This document shows, piece after piece, positions 18,236 through 26,790 of a stretch of DNA of 64,000 bases. Position numbers and translations under genes: made by a program. This stretch comes from Chitinophagaceae bacterium (lineage in GTDB: Bacteria; Bacteroidota; Bacteroidia; Chitinophagales; Chitinophagaceae), in assembly GCA_016719015.1 (NCBI GenBank), contig JADKAZ010000004.1, positions 202,451-266,450 on the forward strand. Reading direction: 5' to 3'. The notes beneath the pieces were generated by a model, which saw nothing but the letters and a program-made list of their open reading frames with translations, searched no databases and was not told the origin of the DNA. The stretch's first letter is position 1, and each line of letters opens with the position of its first letter.

Positions 18236-18727
18236 ATGGCACAGGATATTTTAATTAACTGGGAAAAGAAATCCGGGGAACGGCAGAAAGAGTATAAGAA
18301 ATTTTTGCATAGGGCTAACAAGAATAAAGTGCTGAAACAACTACCGGAATTGAACGAAGAAGCCTTTGAAAAAATTGATTGCCTGCAATGCGCCAACTGC
18401 TGCAAGAACTATTCTCCCCGGTTTACACCTCCCGATATAAAACGAATCAGTAAATACCTGGGCATGAAGGAAGGTGATTTTAAAGATACTTACCTGGTAA
18501 CGGATAAAGAAGGCGATAATGTATTGAAAGAATTGCCTTGCGCATTTCTTGGTGCGGATAATTATTGCAGTATTTATGATGTACGTCCTACAGACTGTGC
18601 CCGTTTTCCCTATATGGATGATGACTTTATGCTGAAACGCCAACCAATGGCTTTGAAGAACACCAGTTTTTGCCCCATTACTTATTATGTGATTGAAAAA
18701 TTGATTGCGGCTGAGAAAGGGAGATAG
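18236..18727 (+). CDS. YkgJ-type cysteine-cluster protein
   Basis: Start set at ATG 18236 (MAQDILINWEKK); the frame extends up to 18101 but that part overlaps the divergent desaturase start and looks unlike the family. 163 residues. The cysteines CLQCANCCKNY, PCAFL, YCSIYD and the DVRPTDCARFPY block are the UPF0153/YkgJ pattern, thought to bind zinc or an iron-sulfur cluster. Its biochemical role is unknown. It lies just upstream of the toxin-antitoxin pair but has no visible link to it. Confidence 0.85.
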   Translation: MAQDILINWEKKSGERQKEYKKFLHRANKNKVLKQLPELNEEAFEKIDCLQCANCCKNYSPRFTPPDIKRISKYLGMKEGDFKDTYLVTDKEGDNVLKELPCAFLGADNYCSIYDVRPTDCARFPYMDDDFMLKRQPMALKNTSFCPITYYVIEKLIAAEKGR

Positions 18728-18764
18728 AACCTCCCATGTCAACTCACTCTGCAGAAATCCTTTT

Positions 18765-18831
18765 CATTTTGAAGTGTGAAAATAAATGTATGACAAAATG
18801 GATTTTTTAATTGCAAAATGTCGTATATTTG
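18765..18831 (+). promoter_or_regulatory. Promoter/operator region of the Xre-RES operon
   Basis: TATATTTG at 18824-18831 is an exact -7 box, 15 bases before the antitoxin ATG. Three related heptamers precede it: CATTTTG at 18765-18771 and CAAAATG at 18794-18800 and 18814-18820; the first is the inverse of the other two. They may be antitoxin-binding half-sites for autoregulation, as is usual for this operon type. This is inference from position. Confidence 0.45.
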
Positions 18832-18846
18832 GAGAAAGGAAGAAAG

Positions 18847-19353
18847 ATGTCAGAAAAAGCCAAAAAGGTAAAGCCTTATATCATTAAAGAAGAACCTTTA
18901 TCTATAATGGACGAGGCTGCGGTGCAATACAATTCATTGCGGGTTATTTTAGGTGGAAATAAATCCATTAATAAATCTATTGCCGGCGATTTTGATTTAA
19001 TAGCTCTTACCCGTGAAGGCATTAAAAAATCTACTCTTAAATCATTAGCGGAGCATTTGGGTATCACTATGGAAACGATGAGTAGTTTGCTGCATAGTTC
19101 TCACCGCAATATTCAGCGAAAAGATGATAATGAGTTATTAGATTCTTTAAAAACAGAAAAGGTGCTGGAGCTGGCGGCCTTTGCGCAGCGAGGCATTGAT
19201 GTTATCGGCGATAAAACTTCTTTTGCAGAATGGCTGCATAGTCCCCTTGCTTCTTTAGGTAATAAGAGACCTGTAGATTTTTTAGACACTTCTTTTGGTA
19301 TTCAGTTAGTCATTAAAGTGCTTGGCCGTTTGGAGCAGGGTGTTTTTTCATAA
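18847..19353 (+). CDS. Xre/MbcA/ParS-type antitoxin (DUF2384 toxin-binding domain)
   Basis: 168 residues from ATG 18847, preceded by AAGGAAGAAAG. The C-terminal ~60 residues (VIGDKTSFAEWLHSPLASLGNKRPVDFLDTSFG) match the antitoxin toxin-binding domain of RES-Xre pairs: WL.sP...L.. ..P...L.t. The middle (LKSLAEHLGITMETMSSLL) resembles a helix-turn-helix, so it probably binds DNA and represses its own operon. The toxin ORF begins 6 bases after its stop, which confirms the pair. Longer forms from 18811 add residues the family lacks. Confidence 0.92.
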   Translation: MSEKAKKVKPYIIKEEPLSIMDEAAVQYNSLRVILGGNKSINKSIAGDFDLIALTREGIKKSTLKSLAEHLGITMETMSSLLHSSHRNIQRKDDNELLDSLKTEKVLELAAFAQRGIDVIGDKTSFAEWLHSPLASLGNKRPVDFLDTSFGIQLVIKVLGRLEQGVFS

Positions 19354-19359
19354 TAGCAT

Positions 19360-19824
19360 ATGGAAGTTTATCGCATTACACAAGAAGAGTATGCCAACGA
19401 TTTATCCGGCAACGGAGCAAGGTTATTTGGTGGCCGCTGGAACAGCGAAGGCTTTTATGCTCTTTATGCTGCGGCTTCCCGTTCGCTGGCTTTGTTAGAA
19501 ACACTTGCACACACACCTGCTAAAATGCTGCAGCAGAAAATTTATATGCTGGTTACTATTGCTTTACCTGATAAGATGCTGGTACGGGAAATAACTATTG
19601 ATAAACTGGCTGCTGATTGGGATGTACCAGACATACGGCAATACACACAAAAAATGGGCGATAGTTTTTTATTAGCAAAAAGGGAACTGCTATTATCTGT
19701 GCCAAGTGTGCTGGTGCCGGAAGAAAATAATTATATGCTAAACCCATTGCACACCGACTTTAAAAAAATCAAAATAATACATAGCCGGAGAATTGGTTTT
19801 GATAAAAGGGTGGTAAGGTTATAA
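19360..19824 (+). CDS. RES-domain toxin (NAD+-degrading family)
   Basis: 154 residues, the standard RES length. Conserved features: YRIT at the N-terminus, GNGARLFGGRWNSEG with Arg26, then Tyr36, and SRSLALLE with Glu47, which correspond to the conserved Arg, Tyr and Glu that in known RES toxins (MbcT, Res) line the NAD+ site. Those toxins hydrolyse or phosphorolyse NAD+. The C-terminus has SVPSVLVPEENNYMLNP, also typical. The reading frame is intact. Its cognate antitoxin is directly upstream; expression of the toxin without it should be harmful, but that is family knowledge. Confidence 0.92.
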   Translation: MEVYRITQEEYANDLSGNGARLFGGRWNSEGFYALYAAASRSLALLETLAHTPAKMLQQKIYMLVTIALPDKMLVREITIDKLAADWDVPDIRQYTQKMGDSFLLAKRELLLSVPSVLVPEENNYMLNPLHTDFKKIKIIHSRRIGFDKRVVRL

Positions 19825-19843
19825 TTATTTTCTAGCAAAGGGA

Positions 19844-20056
19844 TTATTCTCCACCACCTCCATCACTTCCGCTGTCTCCACCACTGTCTCCATTATCAGT
19901 ATCTGGGGGGTCTTTGTGATGATGTCCCATATTAGCACCACCGGCGGTATCGGTACTGTTGCCGGTATTTTTCTGTTCTTCTTTGGTTTTATTAGATGAT
20001 GCAATAATTAATCCATAGATAATTAGTGCAACAATAATAATCAGTATGACCTTCAT
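19844..20056 (-). CDS. Small membrane-anchored protein with acidic, Gly/Ser/Asp-rich tail
   Basis: 70 residues. The N-terminus is one hydrophobic helix (VILIIIVALIIYGLIIA), followed by a polar linker, a histidine stretch (MGHHHKDPPD) and a tail of Gly, Asp and Ser ending in GGGGE. No homologue is recognised. It begins 5 bases after the stop of the MBL-fold gene, so it probably follows it on one transcript. The low-complexity tail could be a spurious extension, but the N-terminus and the spacing make it plausible as a real small gene. Confidence 0.5.
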   Translation of the reverse strand: MKVILIIIVALIIYGLIIASSNKTKEEQKNTGNSTDTAGGANMGHHHKDPPDTDNGDSGGDSGSDGGGGE

Positions 20057-20061
20057 AAGGA

Positions 20062-20958
20062 TTATTTTGTATTCAACTCATCCCATGCAGCTTCCAGCGG
20101 ACGTTTTATTCCATCCGTTTTCCATTCTTCTCCACCGGGTATAATGGTGGTTTTTAATACTTCTTCTTTTGTTTTGCCGGCTTTTATTTCTCCTTCTACA
20201 AATTTTAAAACGTTGCCAAGGTAGTCCCTGAATTGATTAAGATCATCAGCGGTTCCTGTTACTTTATACCCGGCTCCTGCATGACCAAAAACATACATTG
20301 TTTCTTTATCAAATTTCGCTAAGGCTTTGTTTAATACTTCCATCCAGCTTTTCATGTTGGCACCTGCAGTGCGGTCTACAAACGGATGGCGGCGGTTAAA
20401 AACAAGGTCTCCACAGTGTACGATATTGGCATGTTCAAAATGGACAAAACTATCTCCATTGGTATGACCTGCTCCATAATAATGGAGACTTACTATATCC
20501 GGCCTGTATCTTTTTTGCCATGTATCGGTATAAGTTAGGTCAGGGTAGAGTTGTTTGTCTTCTGATTTATTAATTACAGCTGTTTTTTGCTGATTAATCA
20601 ATGAGTTTTCATGCGCCATTACATGATCCACAATTCCTTTAAAAGTAATATTACCGCCGCTATGGTCGCCATGGTGGTGAGTGTTTATTAATAGTTCAAA
20701 TTCTTTTTCACCTCTTTTCTTTAATTCATCCAATAAGTGTTTGCTCTGGTCAGGAAATTGTGAATCAACAAAAACCACACCTTTTTTGGATAACAGGAAT
20801 GCAATCGTTCCCCCTCTTTCTTCAAATATGCCTACATCATTGCGTAGCATGGTTATTTTCCATGGGTCTTCAAAAAGGGAGGAGAGAATACCCTTCTGTG
20901 CTAATGTCATGGCACCAAAAGTCAGCGCTGTATTTTGCAGGAATGTACGACGATGCAT
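20062..20958 (-). CDS. MBL-fold metallo-hydrolase, exported
   Basis: 298 residues. Metallo-beta-lactamase fold: HHHGDH (residues 94-99), YGAGHTNGDSF and HCGDLVF provide the usual zinc ligands. The N-terminus (MHRRTFLQNTALTFGAM) is a Tat-type signal with the RR pair. It resembles the broad MBL group near class B beta-lactamases (SoxH/quinoprotein relay-like), but the substrate is not known and true lactamase activity is uncertain. Downstream of it lies the small Gly/Asp-rich gene. Confidence 0.88.
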   Translation of the reverse strand: MHRRTFLQNTALTFGAMTLAQKGILSSLFEDPWKITMLRNDVGIFEERGGTIAFLLSKKGVVFVDSQFPDQSKHLLDELKKRGEKEFELLINTHHHGDHSGGNITFKGIVDHVMAHENSLINQQKTAVINKSEDKQLYPDLTYTDTWQKRYRPDIVSLHYYGAGHTNGDSFVHFEHANIVHCGDLVFNRRHPFVDRTAGANMKSWMEVLNKALAKFDKETMYVFGHAGAGYKVTGTADDLNQFRDYLGNVLKFVEGEIKAGKTKEEVLKTTIIPGGEEWKTDGIKRPLEAAWDELNTK

Positions 20959-21021
20959 AGTTATATGTTTTAGTGAAGTTAGCGAAACACCAGATCTGTA
21001 AAATTGTTTAGCCGCAGGAAG

Positions 21022-22281
21022 TTAATATTCAAACTTTCGCAGGGTGGGTGCTTTAAACCAGGTGATAATGACGATGACCAATGTCATACATCCCCCAAAA
21101 ACAACGGAAGGAACGACTCCCATCAGTTTAGCGGCCACACCACTTTCAAATTGCCCGAGTTCATTGCTGGAATTGATAAACATAGAGCCAACACTACTTA
21201 CCCGACCCCGCATATGGTCAGGAGTTTTTAATTGCATAACCGTACCTCTAACAACTACACTAACACCGTCCAGCATACCGGCAATCATTAAGGCAGCAAA
21301 GGATAGGAAAAACCACTTTGATAATGCAAAGAGGATAATACAGATACCAAAACCAGCGACAGCTAACATCAGTTTTTTGCCCTGTGCTTTTTTCAAAGGG
21401 AAAAAGGCCAGCAATATGACAATAAAGATGGAGCCGATATCTATAGCTGCATTAAGCCAGCCGAAACCTAAAGGCCCGATTTTTAAAATATCTTTTGCAA
21501 ATACGGGTACCATTGCAACGGCTCCGCCAAATAATACTGCAAACATGTCTAACGAGAATGCGGCTAAAATCTCTTTTGTTTTAAATACAAACCGCAAACC
21601 TTCTTTTACACTTTCCCAGGTTTTCTTTTCACTGGTTTGTGCCATTGGAGGCTTTGGTTTCAATTGCATCAGTACTGCAAAACCAATAACAAGTAAAGAA
21701 CAAACTGTAATAAGTGTACCTGTGATACCAAGTTTCCAGATAAGAAAACCGCCCATAGCATGACCGGTAACGGAAGCCGAAAGCCAGCTTCCCTGGTTCC
21801 AGGTTGTGGCGTTTTGTAAATATTGCCGTGGCACAATACTGGCCAGCATAGCTGAAAAAGTTGGCCCCGTAAATGCACGGATGATGCCGGTGCAAAAAAT
21901 CACTGCGTAAATACCAATAGCAATGGTGTGATTGCTGAAATGTGTTCCGATGTAAGAGGTAGAGAAAAACAAAAGTACAGCGGCGGCAAGAAAATAAAAT
22001 AGGACTCCTCTCAGGACCAGTTTTCTTTTTTCACTTTTATCAATTACATGGCCGGCATACAATGCCATAGATAGTGCAGGAATTACTTCGGATAGCCCCA
22101 CCAGCCCAATGGCAAAAGGGTCGCCGGTTAATTCATATACCCACCAGGCCACTAAGGTGCCCATCATCCGCAATGCCATGATGAAAGTAAACCTTCCAAG
22201 CATCAGGTTTTTAAATTCGGGAATACGAACTGCTGCAAACGGGTCGTTGGTTATCTGAATGACAGGAGAGTTGCTGTCCAT
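21022..22281 (-). CDS. MFS exporter (EntS-like)
   Basis: 419 residues with about 12 hydrophobic segments. The N-terminus (PEFKNLMLGRFTFIMALRM), LVGLSEVIPAL and the basic loop VIDKSEKRKLVLRG after helix 2 are features of the MFS group that includes the enterobactin exporter EntS and macrolide exporters. Substrate unknown, drug or siderophore efflux being the usual inference. An exact -7 box lies 11 bases upstream. Confidence 0.87.
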   Translation of the reverse strand: MDSNSPVIQITNDPFAAVRIPEFKNLMLGRFTFIMALRMMGTLVAWWVYELTGDPFAIGLVGLSEVIPALSMALYAGHVIDKSEKRKLVLRGVLFYFLAAAVLLFFSTSYIGTHFSNHTIAIGIYAVIFCTGIIRAFTGPTFSAMLASIVPRQYLQNATTWNQGSWLSASVTGHAMGGFLIWKLGITGTLITVCSLLVIGFAVLMQLKPKPPMAQTSEKKTWESVKEGLRFVFKTKEILAAFSLDMFAVLFGGAVAMVPVFAKDILKIGPLGFGWLNAAIDIGSIFIVILLAFFPLKKAQGKKLMLAVAGFGICIILFALSKWFFLSFAALMIAGMLDGVSVVVRGTVMQLKTPDHMRGRVSSVGSMFINSSNELGQFESGVAAKLMGVVPSVVFGGCMTLVIVIITWFKAPTLRKFEY

Positions 22282-22291
22282 AGTTGTAAAG

Positions 22292-22318
22292 CAAAGATAG
22301 CTTTAGAATAATGAACAA
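22292..22318 (-). promoter_or_regulatory. Bacteroidota promoter of the MFS exporter gene
   Basis: Minus strand -7 box TATCTTTG (plus 22292-22299) with a TTG (plus CAA 22316-22318) 16 bases upstream, close to the TTG-N17-23-TAnnTTTG rule. It lies 11 bases before the ATG at 22281. Confidence 0.5.
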
Positions 22319-22361
22319 GGAATTAAATACATGGAATGTAACCTTTCATTCCTTCGATAAT

Positions 22362-22994
22362 CTATGGTAATGTCAGGTAATGTTGCCCGTCTTCATATTC
22401 TTTTTCTAATGCCTCATGAATTATTGCAATATGTTTTTCATTGCCGAGAAAATCAGCATTGCTGGCATCCACAAACAAAGTTTTGATATTATGTTGCTTG
22501 ATGTAGTGAGTGTAAGTTTCCTGGATATTAAATAGATAGTCGTCCGGAATATTTTGTTCATAGGAACGATTCCTTTTTTTGATATTGGCTTGTAATTTGG
22601 CAACCGGTGCATGCAGGTAAATCAGAATATCAGGTTTGGTCAGTTGCTGGTTAATGATATCGAATAATCGCTGATAGAGGCGAAATTCATCATCAGGTAA
22701 TGTTACTTTAGCAAACAGGAGGCATTTAGTGAACAGATAATCAGAGATTGTTAGCGTCTGAAACATGTCTTTCTGTTGTAAAAACTCTTTTTGCTGTTTG
22801 AAACGTTCTGCCATGAAAAAAAGTTCCAGCGGAAAGGCGTACTGCCCGGGATTTTCATAAAATTTTGGCAAAAAGGGGTTGTCGGCAAATTCTTCTAATA
22901 TCAGCCGTGCATTGTAGTGTTTGGATAACAAATGAGCCAGAGTGGTTTTGCCGGCCCCGATATTTCCTTCTATGGTGATGAAATTATAATTCAT
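22362..22994 (-). CDS. Deoxynucleoside kinase (dGK/dAK type)
   Basis: 210 residues from ATG 22994 (MNYNFITIEGNIGAGKTT). The P-loop GNIGAGKTT at residues 10-18 and the EEFADNPFLPKFY segment match the deoxyguanosine/deoxyadenosine kinase family, which phosphorylates deoxynucleosides salvaged from the medium. A PDILIYLHAP segment and the NRSYEQNIPDDYL region fit the family nucleoside-binding and lid parts. An upstream in-frame ATG at 23057 would add a 21-residue unrelated extension. It follows folK on the same strand with about 100 bases between. Confidence 0.93.
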   Translation of the reverse strand: MNYNFITIEGNIGAGKTTLAHLLSKHYNARLILEEFADNPFLPKFYENPGQYAFPLELFFMAERFKQQKEFLQQKDMFQTLTISDYLFTKCLLFAKVTLPDDEFRLYQRLFDIINQQLTKPDILIYLHAPVAKLQANIKKRNRSYEQNIPDDYLFNIQETYTHYIKQHNIKTLFVDASNADFLGNEKHIAIIHEALEKEYEDGQHYLTLP

Positions 22995-23093
22995 TAAGGT
23001 GAATAGTCCATGTGAATGACAGAAATTCTTAACGGTCGCAAAATAGGCTAAATGCAAAGGCGTAAAATTGATAATCTGAGATTGTGGAAAAAA

Positions 23094-23576
23094 TCAGGAA
23101 TACTTTTTTACTTCAAGTTCATCAGGACATTCGGCGAGAAGTTCTACAATCGTTTTGAGGAAGATCGGGTGTATTATATCTCCGGCTATCTCTGCCAGTG
23201 GCAACAAGGCAAACCGGCGGTTCTGCATTTCAGGGTGTGGTAGTTGAAGCAACGGATAGTTATGCTTTTCATTATTGAATAATAAGATATCGATATCAAT
23301 CAGCCTGGGTCCATATTTTACTTCCCGCACCCGGCCCATCAATTTTTCCACTTTTAATATGCGACGAATCAGTTGTCTTGCAGTAAATAACGTTTCAATT
23401 TCCAGTGCCTGGTTCAGAAAAGAAGGTTGGTCGGTATTGCCCCATGCTGCTGTTTCATATAAAGAGGAAGCTGCCGTAATAGTGCCGCATTGCCGGTTGA
23501 TAAAATCTCTTGCAGTAGCAAGATTTTCTTCCCTGTTTCCAAGATTACCGCCAGTAAGTAAATACGCCTTATTCAT
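23094..23576 (-). CDS. folK: 2-amino-4-hydroxy-6-hydroxymethyldihydropteridine diphosphokinase
   Basis: 160 residues, the usual HPPK size. Signature sequences are AYLLTGGNLGNREENL, YETAAWGNTDQPSFLNQ, KYGPRLIDIDILLF and LPHPEMQNRRFALLPLAEIA. It transfers pyrophosphate from ATP to hydroxymethyl-dihydropterin in folate biosynthesis, in the cytoplasm. No other folate gene is next to it; it is followed by the deoxynucleoside kinase on the same strand, a pairing seen in some Bacteroidota. Confidence 0.95.
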   Translation of the reverse strand: MNKAYLLTGGNLGNREENLATARDFINRQCGTITAASSLYETAAWGNTDQPSFLNQALEIETLFTARQLIRRILKVEKLMGRVREVKYGPRLIDIDILLFNNEKHNYPLLQLPHPEMQNRRFALLPLAEIAGDIIHPIFLKTIVELLAECPDELEVKKYS

Positions 23577-23626
23577 AAGAGCTCAAATATCTTTATTTTT
23601 AAAAATTACCGGGCAATTGATTTGTA

Positions 23627-23658
23627 TTGTTTTTTCATTTAGTAATTAGATACATTTG
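23627..23658 (+). promoter_or_regulatory. Bacteroidota promoter of the ABC-2 permease gene
   Basis: TTG at 23627-23629, 21 bases of spacer, then TACATTTG at 23651-23658, fitting TTG-N17-23-TAnnTTTG. The ATG at 23668 is only 10 bases downstream, so the leader would be very short. Confidence 0.6.
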
Positions 23659-23667
23659 CCCTCCAAC

Positions 23668-24786
23668 ATGAAACCAGTAAAACAACCTTATAGCCAGACA
23701 AGGGCATTATGGGCTATTACCCGGGCCAGCTTCAAAGCAATTTTCAGTAATCCAAGTGCCATTATCTTTAGTATCCTGTTTCCCATCATTTTCACCTTGA
23801 TTTTTGGGGCTTTTGGAAATAGTGGTGGTGTTAACTACCGGATAGCTTTAACGCCGGATAGCGATACCACACAGGGATTTTATACCGGGCTTAAAAAAAT
23901 ACCAGGTGTCCGAATTATTACATTTGCAGATACCGTTTTGCGAAACAAAGAACTTAATAAAGGAAGGCTTACTGCCATACTGGATATTCAAAGCCAGCTG
24001 GATTCTTCAGATAAGCCGCATTATACCATCGGGATAAGATCCACTACCGCCAGTTCCAATACTGTTTACTCTTTTGTAGCAGCATTGGACCTGGTAAGGC
24101 TGCAGCTGGAAAAAATGCTCAATGAAGATGCAGAAAGCTTTGTGGATATTAAGGAGCCTGAAATTGCAACCGTTAAAAAATACAGGCCCATTGACTTTAT
24201 TCTTCCCGGCCAGTTAGGCTTCTCTATTTTATTTTCCACCTTGTTCGGTATTGCTTTTGCTTTTTTTGGGTTGAGAGAACAACTGGTGTTAAAAAGATTT
24301 TATGCTTCGCCAGTCAAACGCATAAATATTTTGCTGGGCATTGGAATGAGCCGTTTGTTTTTCCAATTACTCAGTGTAGTTGTCCTGGTTTTATTTGGAC
24401 ATTTTGCAATGAATTTTACCCTCCAGCATGGCATTATAACTTTCATCGAGATTATCGCCATGACTATTTATATGCTCTTCCTTTTGATGGGTGTGGGGCT
24501 TATCTTCAGTAGTATCGCAAAATCGGATTCGTCCATACCATTGCTCATCAACCTGTTTGGGTTTCCGCAAATGATGTTGTCTGGTACCTTCTTTCCCATT
24601 GAAGTATTTCCAGCATGGTTACAGGAAATATGCCGGGTATTACCACTAACCCAGTTCAATGACAGCATCCGGAAAATATCGTTTGAAGGCATGAGTATTT
24701 TTGAATGCTGGAAAGAAATAGGAATACTCGGCCTGTGGATGGCACTCATTTACTTTATTGCATCAAAGGTGATTAAGTGGGAGTAA
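23668..24786 (+). CDS. ABC-2 type transporter permease
   Basis: 372 residues from ATG 23668; a TTG at 23656 sits inside the promoter box and is not chosen. The N-terminal helix (IFSILFPIIFTLIFGAFGNSGG) is followed by a large extracytoplasmic domain (residues ~55-175) and five hydrophobic segments from about residue 180. This ABC-2 layout is found in exporters of drugs and other small compounds. The cognate ATPase is not adjacent. FPIEVFPAWLQEICRVLPLT near the C-terminus is a conserved family motif. Confidence 0.88.
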   Translation: MKPVKQPYSQTRALWAITRASFKAIFSNPSAIIFSILFPIIFTLIFGAFGNSGGVNYRIALTPDSDTTQGFYTGLKKIPGVRIITFADTVLRNKELNKGRLTAILDIQSQLDSSDKPHYTIGIRSTTASSNTVYSFVAALDLVRLQLEKMLNEDAESFVDIKEPEIATVKKYRPIDFILPGQLGFSILFSTLFGIAFAFFGLREQLVLKRFYASPVKRINILLGIGMSRLFFQLLSVVVLVLFGHFAMNFTLQHGIITFIEIIAMTIYMLFLLMGVGLIFSSIAKSDSSIPLLINLFGFPQMMLSGTFFPIEVFPAWLQEICRVLPLTQFNDSIRKISFEGMSIFECWKEIGILGLWMALIYFIASKVIKWE

Positions 24787-24817
24787 AACGGAAAATTTAA
24801 AAAATAAAATAATTGTT

Positions 24818-25315
24818 TTGCGAATAATTAAACTAGGATTTATCAGCCTTATAGTGTTCTCCCTGATCATTACAGGCTTTTCCCTTTTTATTCCTTCTCA
24901 TATCCGTATTTCAAAAGCGATAGATATTAATGCGCCACAAGATTCAGTAATGAACCAGCTTGCCAATGCTGCTAACTGGAAAAAATGGTATCCCGGAGCG
25001 GATACATCAGCATTTTTTATTGAAGACGGCGCTATTAAGGGCATTCAAACAACTGAATCAGCAGGGCTAATCATTACCGGAACAACAGATAGTACTGTTA
25101 CAGCTGTTATTACCGGCAATAACACCAAAAAGGGAGAATCCGGATGGAATCTTTTTGATGCGGGACGGCCCAATACAGTAACTGTTCAATGGTATATGGA
25201 TTTTCATCTCCGGTGGTATCCATGGGAAAAATTCTCCAGCCTTTTATTAGAAAAAAGATACGGCCCGGTGATGGAAACAGGACTTGATAAGCTTAAGAAC
25301 TTGTTGGAAAAATAA
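24818..25315 (+). CDS. Membrane-anchored SRPBCC (START-like) domain protein
   Basis: 165 residues beginning at TTG 24818 (no ATG nearby). One N-terminal helix (ISLIVFSLIITGFSLFIP) and then a SRPBCC-like domain: RISKAIDINAPQDSVMNQLANAANWKKWYPG is typical of polyketide-cyclase/START-like folds that bind hydrophobic ligands in a deep pocket. The ligand is unknown. It lies 31 bases after the ABC-2 permease and may share its transcript. Confidence 0.75.
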   Translation: MRIIKLGFISLIVFSLIITGFSLFIPSHIRISKAIDINAPQDSVMNQLANAANWKKWYPGADTSAFFIEDGAIKGIQTTESAGLIITGTTDSTVTAVITGNNTKKGESGWNLFDAGRPNTVTVQWYMDFHLRWYPWEKFSSLLLEKRYGPVMETGLDKLKNLLEK

Positions 25316-25371
25316 CCCTGGCACTCTTGCTATGTCTGGTAAAGAGTTTAATTTTAATACAAACCATTTTT

Positions 25372-25872
25372 ATGAAAAAGATATTATTGTTTGCAACTTT
25401 ATTAACTGCCTTTTCTGGTTTTGGCCAAAACAGGAAAAGCCCCCATGATACGGTAAGTACAAAAGATGTTACGGTTACGTATGGCCGGCCTTTTAAGCAT
25501 GACCGGGTAATCTTTGGAGAGCTGGTAAAATATAGCGAAGTATGGCGGCTCGGTGCTGATGAAGCAACTACAATAAGTTTAAACAGGGATTCAAAGATCG
25601 GTACTGTTGATGTGCCTGCCGGAACCTATACCATGTTTGCACTGGTGAATGAAAATGAATGGACAATCATTCTGAATTCTGTATTGGGACAATGGGGAGC
25701 TTTTAGCTACAAGAAAAATAAAGATAAGGATGTGGCAATGGTCCCTGTAGCAGCTAATAAACTGTCAGCCCCAGTTGAACAATTTACCATTCGCTTTGAT
25801 GATGACAACTTCATGATCATTGAATGGGAACTGATGCAGGTAAAGGTGCAGGTGAAACCCAATGTTCAGTAA
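25372..25872 (+). CDS. DUF2911 family secreted protein
   Basis: 166 residues from ATG 25372, with a signal peptide (MKKILLFATLLTAFSGFGQ). The core (DVTVTYGRPFKHDRVIFGELV..GEVWRLGADEAT-like block, VPAGTYTMFALVNENEWTIILN) is the DUF2911 pattern common in Bacteroidota: secreted or periplasmic, function unknown. The upstream in-frame TTG/ATG at 25327 only lengthens the N-terminus with unrelated residues. No partner gene is evident. Confidence 0.88.
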   Translation: MKKILLFATLLTAFSGFGQNRKSPHDTVSTKDVTVTYGRPFKHDRVIFGELVKYSEVWRLGADEATTISLNRDSKIGTVDVPAGTYTMFALVNENEWTIILNSVLGQWGAFSYKKNKDKDVAMVPVAANKLSAPVEQFTIRFDDDNFMIIEWELMQVKVQVKPNVQ

Positions 25873-25905
25873 AGAATTGATGAAATTCAGGAAAAAAATG
25901 ACGGT

Positions 25906-26790
25906 ATGCGAAGCGTAAGAGGAATATACCTGTTGGCGATTTCTTTAGTAAGTTTTTTGAACCTGAAAGCACAGGTAGAAGATTCCGCATTTGTCATGTA
26001 CCAAAAAGACAGTGCAATTATTCCCGAAACAGATCCCACAACGCTTTTTTTCCAGGAAGGTGAGAAAACAACGATTCCTGATAAAATATTGATAGTCACA
26101 AAATCCCGGAAGACGCTGCCGCTAACAAAACTGCTGAAAGGCATTTACACTGCTACGGGGCAATGGGTAGGGGCTCAGACAGACAGTATGGACTCATACA
26201 TCGAATACACATTTGCCGATTTGGATAATGATGGCAAAAAGGAATTGCTTATCTATAATTATACAGGTGGTGCTCATTGTTGTGATGAAATTTATATTTT
26301 CAAAAGTATTGCGGCTAATAAATACCAGCATGTGGTTAAGATGTTTGGTGGGCATACCGTTATAACTTCCAAAAAAGAGTTTGAGTTTAGTTTCACCGAA
26401 TCCTTCGGTTATTTCTTTACCTGTTTTGCCTGTGGATTTACCGATACAACCGATGGTGCCCCCATTTATGTAGACAATATCACTTTAAAATATAATAAAG
26501 GCAAGGTTACTGTTCTTCCCGGTGATGCTGAATTAAAAAGTGTTATCAATGATAACCTGGGCAAACTATGCGAGCAGCCCTATGTTAAATTAGATAGTGA
26601 AATACCAATGGATGAAGGCTTACGCAAAGAAGTGGCTATGAACCTGGTGGTATATTATTATTCTTTTGGAAGAAACCTGGCAGCAACTCAGCAGTTGTTT
26701 AATAAGTACTACAAATACCCCGATGCTAAAAAAATATGGACAGCATTCACAAAAAATTTATTATACATAAAACAAGACAACGATTTTTAA
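25906..26790 (+). CDS. Secreted protein of unknown function
   Basis: 294 residues. A signal peptide (MRSVRGIYLLAISLVSFLNLKAQ) indicates export. Around residues 100-125 the sequence FADLDNDGKKELLIYNYTGGAHCC looks like an FG-GAP/VCBS-type loop (D-x-D-x-D-G) that often binds calcium; a Cys pair follows. A further domain (~residues 130-190) has FACGFTDTTDGAPIYVD. No family name is assigned. It converges on queG with a 4-base overlap of the stops (26787-26790). Confidence 0.65.
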   Translation: MRSVRGIYLLAISLVSFLNLKAQVEDSAFVMYQKDSAIIPETDPTTLFFQEGEKTTIPDKILIVTKSRKTLPLTKLLKGIYTATGQWVGAQTDSMDSYIEYTFADLDNDGKKELLIYNYTGGAHCCDEIYIFKSIAANKYQHVVKMFGGHTVITSKKEFEFSFTESFGYFFTCFACGFTDTTDGAPIYVDNITLKYNKGKVTVLPGDAELKSVINDNLGKLCEQPYVKLDSEIPMDEGLRKEVAMNLVVYYYSFGRNLAATQQLFNKYYKYPDAKKIWTAFTKNLLYIKQDNDF

